DNA of 14,720 nt from Comamonadaceae bacterium (GTDB lineage: Bacteria > Pseudomonadota > Gammaproteobacteria > Burkholderiales > Burkholderiaceae_C): positions 1 through 14,720 of the forward strand of contig CANCCE010000049.1 in NCBI GenBank assembly GCA_947374505.1, written 5' to 3'. The notes beneath the pieces were generated by a model, which worked only from the letters and a program-made list of their open reading frames with translations, searched no databases and was not told the DNA's origin. Below are positions 12,883-14,720 of this stretch, piece by piece. Each line of letters starts with the position of its first letter. Within the stretch, counting starts at the first letter, position 1. The position numbers were made by a program, and so were the translations under genes.

Positions 12883-14720
12883 CGGTACCGCGTCATCACA
12901 TACTCACCCGGTGCTGGCGCCACGGAATCTAAGGGAGACAGCTGGCGCGCCGGTGCCATGCCACTGCCATGCGCCACCAGCCAGTCATGCCAAGCCGGCC
13001 ACCATGACCCTTTGAAATGGGGTGCCCTTTGCTTCCAGACCTCGGGTGACATTCGCCGGTCAGTGGCTTTGGTGAGCAGCATTTGGTAGTCGCGACCCGC
13101 GTGTCCGGGCTCTGACACCACGCCGGCGTTGTGCCCGCCGCTGGTCAGCACAAAGGTCACATCGGCGTGCACCAAGCGTTTCACTTTGTAGGCGGATCGC
13201 CAAGGTGTCACGTGGTCCTTCAAAGTGCCCACGGCAAATATCGGCAGCTGCAGGTCACCCAGCGAGACGGGCTCACCCATGACTTCATAGCGTCCTTCGG
13301 CCAGCTCGTTGTGCAGGTACAAGCTGTGCAGGTAGTTGGTGTGCATGACGGCCGGCATGCGCGTGACGTCGGCGTTCCACGCCATCAGGTCGTTGGGCAC
13401 GTCTGGCTCGCCCAGCAGGTATTCGCGCATGCGGGCTGACCAGACCAGGTCACGTGCTCTTAAGAATTGAAACGAGCCCGCCATCTGGTGACCCGTGAGA
13501 AAGCCACGCTCGGCCATGATGTCTTCGAGCAGGGCGACTTGCGCTTCGTCGAGCAGTACGCCCATCTCGCCGGCGTCACGAAAGTCCAGTTGGGCCGCCA
13601 GCAGGGTCATGGAGGCCAGCGGTGCAATCGGCTCGCTGTGCACGACGTTGCTACTGGCCAAGGCGGCCGCGGCCATGGCCAGCAGCGTGCCGCCCAAGCA
13701 ATAGCCGGTGGTGTGGATGGGGATGCCGCCGGTTCTTTCAGTGATGACGGCCAGAGGCTCAATGACACCAAGTTGCACATAGTCTTCCATGTCGAGCAGG
13801 GTGTCGGACTCATCCGGGTTGCGCCACGAGAGCATAAAGACGGTATGGCCCTGATCGACCATGTAACGCACCATAGAGTTGTGCGGTGAAAGATCCAGAA
13901 TGTAGTATTTCATGATCCAAGATGGCACGATGAACAGTGGTTCGCGTTGCACCTTTCGCGTGGTCGGCGTGTATTGAATCAGCTCGACCAGATGATTGCG
14001 GTAAACCACTTCCCCGGGCGTGCAGGCGACTTCCAAGCCTGGGCGGTACAGGTGTTTTTCATCCGGTTTCAGTGGCAACAGCCCCTGACTTTGCCGCCAG
14101 TCGTCATAGGCGTGGGCTGCACCACGCAACAGATTGGCACCCTGATTTTCGAGGGTGGCTTTGATCACTTTCGGGTTCGACCAGGGCCAATTGCTGGGGG
14201 CCAACATGTCCAGCCATTGCCGCGACAAGAGCTGCATCAGGTCTTCATGGTGATGCTCCATACCGCGCAGCACAGTAGCTTCCTTCCACCACGTTTCTGC
14301 CACGCCATGGGTGCTGGCCAGTGCGCAAAAGGGCCACGCATGCCACGCATTGTCGGCATAACGCGGATCACCAGCGGGTACGCCTTGGCAGGTCATGGCT
14401 TGATGCATGGCTTGCAGCCACGCTAGGCTGCCTTGGGTGGTTAAGCGCGAAAAAGTGCCCGGCGACGCCAGCAGATGTCCGACCCAGTCAGCCACAGCCA
14501 AACCGAGCGAGACCGGGGACAAGCCGCCCGTCAGTGACGCCATGCCCACCCGCATACTGTGGTCGAGGGCAGCGGCGGCTTCAATCACCGAATTGGGATG
14601 GCTGGTGCGTTCGAAAAAGGAACGGACATCGCCGCGTCGCCTCAGGCCTTTTGCCGAGATTCTCTCAATGGCGGTGTCTCTGGGGGTGACTTCATGGTGT
14701 CCATTTTCATTTCGAATCTC
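12876..14720 (-). CDS. phaC: Class I poly(3-hydroxyalkanoate) synthase, N-terminus cut by right edge
   Basis: The minus-strand frame is open from the right edge to the stop at 12878-12876, giving 614 visible residues. No start earlier than the GTG at 14588 is seen inside the window, and the homologous-looking segment FFERTSHPNS directly precedes that GTG, so the true start lies beyond the window. PHA synthase polymerises hydroxyacyl-CoA into storage polyester at granule surfaces. The catalytic Cys is in GYCLGGTL (codon 13700-13698), Asp in GTLKDHVTPW (13217-13215) and His in SGGHNAGVVS (13133-13131). Their spacings, 161 and 28 residues, equal those of Cupriavidus PhaC (C319, D480, H508). More than 340 residues precede the Cys, longer than in Cupriavidus. 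No phaA, phaB or phaP is in the window, so this may be a second paralogue. Confidence 0.92.
   Translation of the reverse strand, partial: EIRNENGHHEVTPRDTAIERISAKGLRRRGDVRSFFERTSHPNSVIEAAAALDHSMRVGMASLTGGLSPVSLGLAVADWVGHLLASPGTFSRLTTQGSLAWLQAMHQAMTCQGVPAGDPRYADNAWHAWPFCALASTHGVAETWWKEATVLRGMEHHHEDLMQLLSRQWLDMLAPSNWPWSNPKVIKATLENQGANLLRGAAHAYDDWRQSQGLLPLKPDEKHLYRPGLEVACTPGEVVYRNHLVELIQYTPTTRKVQREPLFIVPSWIMKYYILDLSPHNSMVRYMVDQGHTVFMLSWRNPDESDTLLDMEDYVQLGVIEPLAVITERTGGIPIHTTGYCLGGTLLAMAAAALASSNVVHSEPIAPLASMTLLAAQLDFRDAGEMGVLLDEAQVALLEDIMAERGFLTGHQMAGSFQFLRARDLVWSARMREYLLGEPDVPNDLMAWNADVTRMPAVMHTNYLHSLYLHNELAEGRYEVMGEPVSLGDLQLPIFAVGTLKDHVTPWRSAYKVKRLVHADVTFVLTSGGHNAGVVSEPGHAGRDYQMLLTKATDRRMSPEVWKQRAPHFKGSWWPAWHDWLVAHGSGMAPARQLSPLDSVAPAPGEYVMTRYRD

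Noticed and set aside
13467..13889. Plus-strand open frame opposite the PHA synthase
   Set aside because: It covers the region encoding the catalytic Cys on the minus strand and has no family resemblance.

Overview
The window looks like an ordinary chromosomal segment of a betaproteobacterium, most likely order Burkholderiales, family Comamonadaceae or a close relative. This is inferred from moderately high GC with strong third-position GC, a Bug-type (tripartite tricarboxylate transporter family) binding protein, a class I PHA synthase, a betaproteobacterial-style DnaE and an EgtB-type sulfoxide synthase. No insertion sequence, phage gene, tRNA, rRNA or CRISPR array was seen. Gene density is high and no gap without a gene exceeds about 190 bases.

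Layout. A regulator gene, probably GntR family, is cut by the left edge (minus strand). Divergent from it is a compact plus-strand cassette of pirin, a DoxX membrane protein and a flavodoxin-like oxidoreductase (286-2025). It is followed by a DUF599 membrane protein (2146-2841). That gene converges with a minus-strand pair, trhO then egtB (5003 to 2857): a tRNA U34 hydroxylase and a hercynine-dependent sulfoxide synthase. Back to back with trhO, across only 64 bases, lies dnaE (5068-8604), the replicative polymerase alpha subunit. A ZIP metal transporter follows (8660-9583). Next is a three-gene operon: a Bug binding protein, an Ldh-family 2-hydroxyacid dehydrogenase and a PrpF-family isomerase (9643-12863). 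A PHA synthase on the minus strand (12876 to the right edge) converges with it, and a perfect 26-bp palindrome contains both stop codons.

How the genes work together. The pirin cassette reads as a redox or quinone stress module. trhO and egtB are both linked to sulfur or tRNA chemistry but need not be functionally connected. The Bug-Ldh-PrpF operon reads as uptake or sensing of a carboxylic acid, oxidation of a 2-hydroxy group and double-bond isomerisation of an unsaturated polycarboxylate. It lacks the methylcitrate-cycle genes and the TctAB permease, so its substrate is open. It is the best candidate for undescribed biochemistry here.

Limits. All calls rest on reading the translated sequences, motifs and gene context; no database or structure search was run. 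Promoter, operator and hairpin calls are visual and mostly of low confidence.
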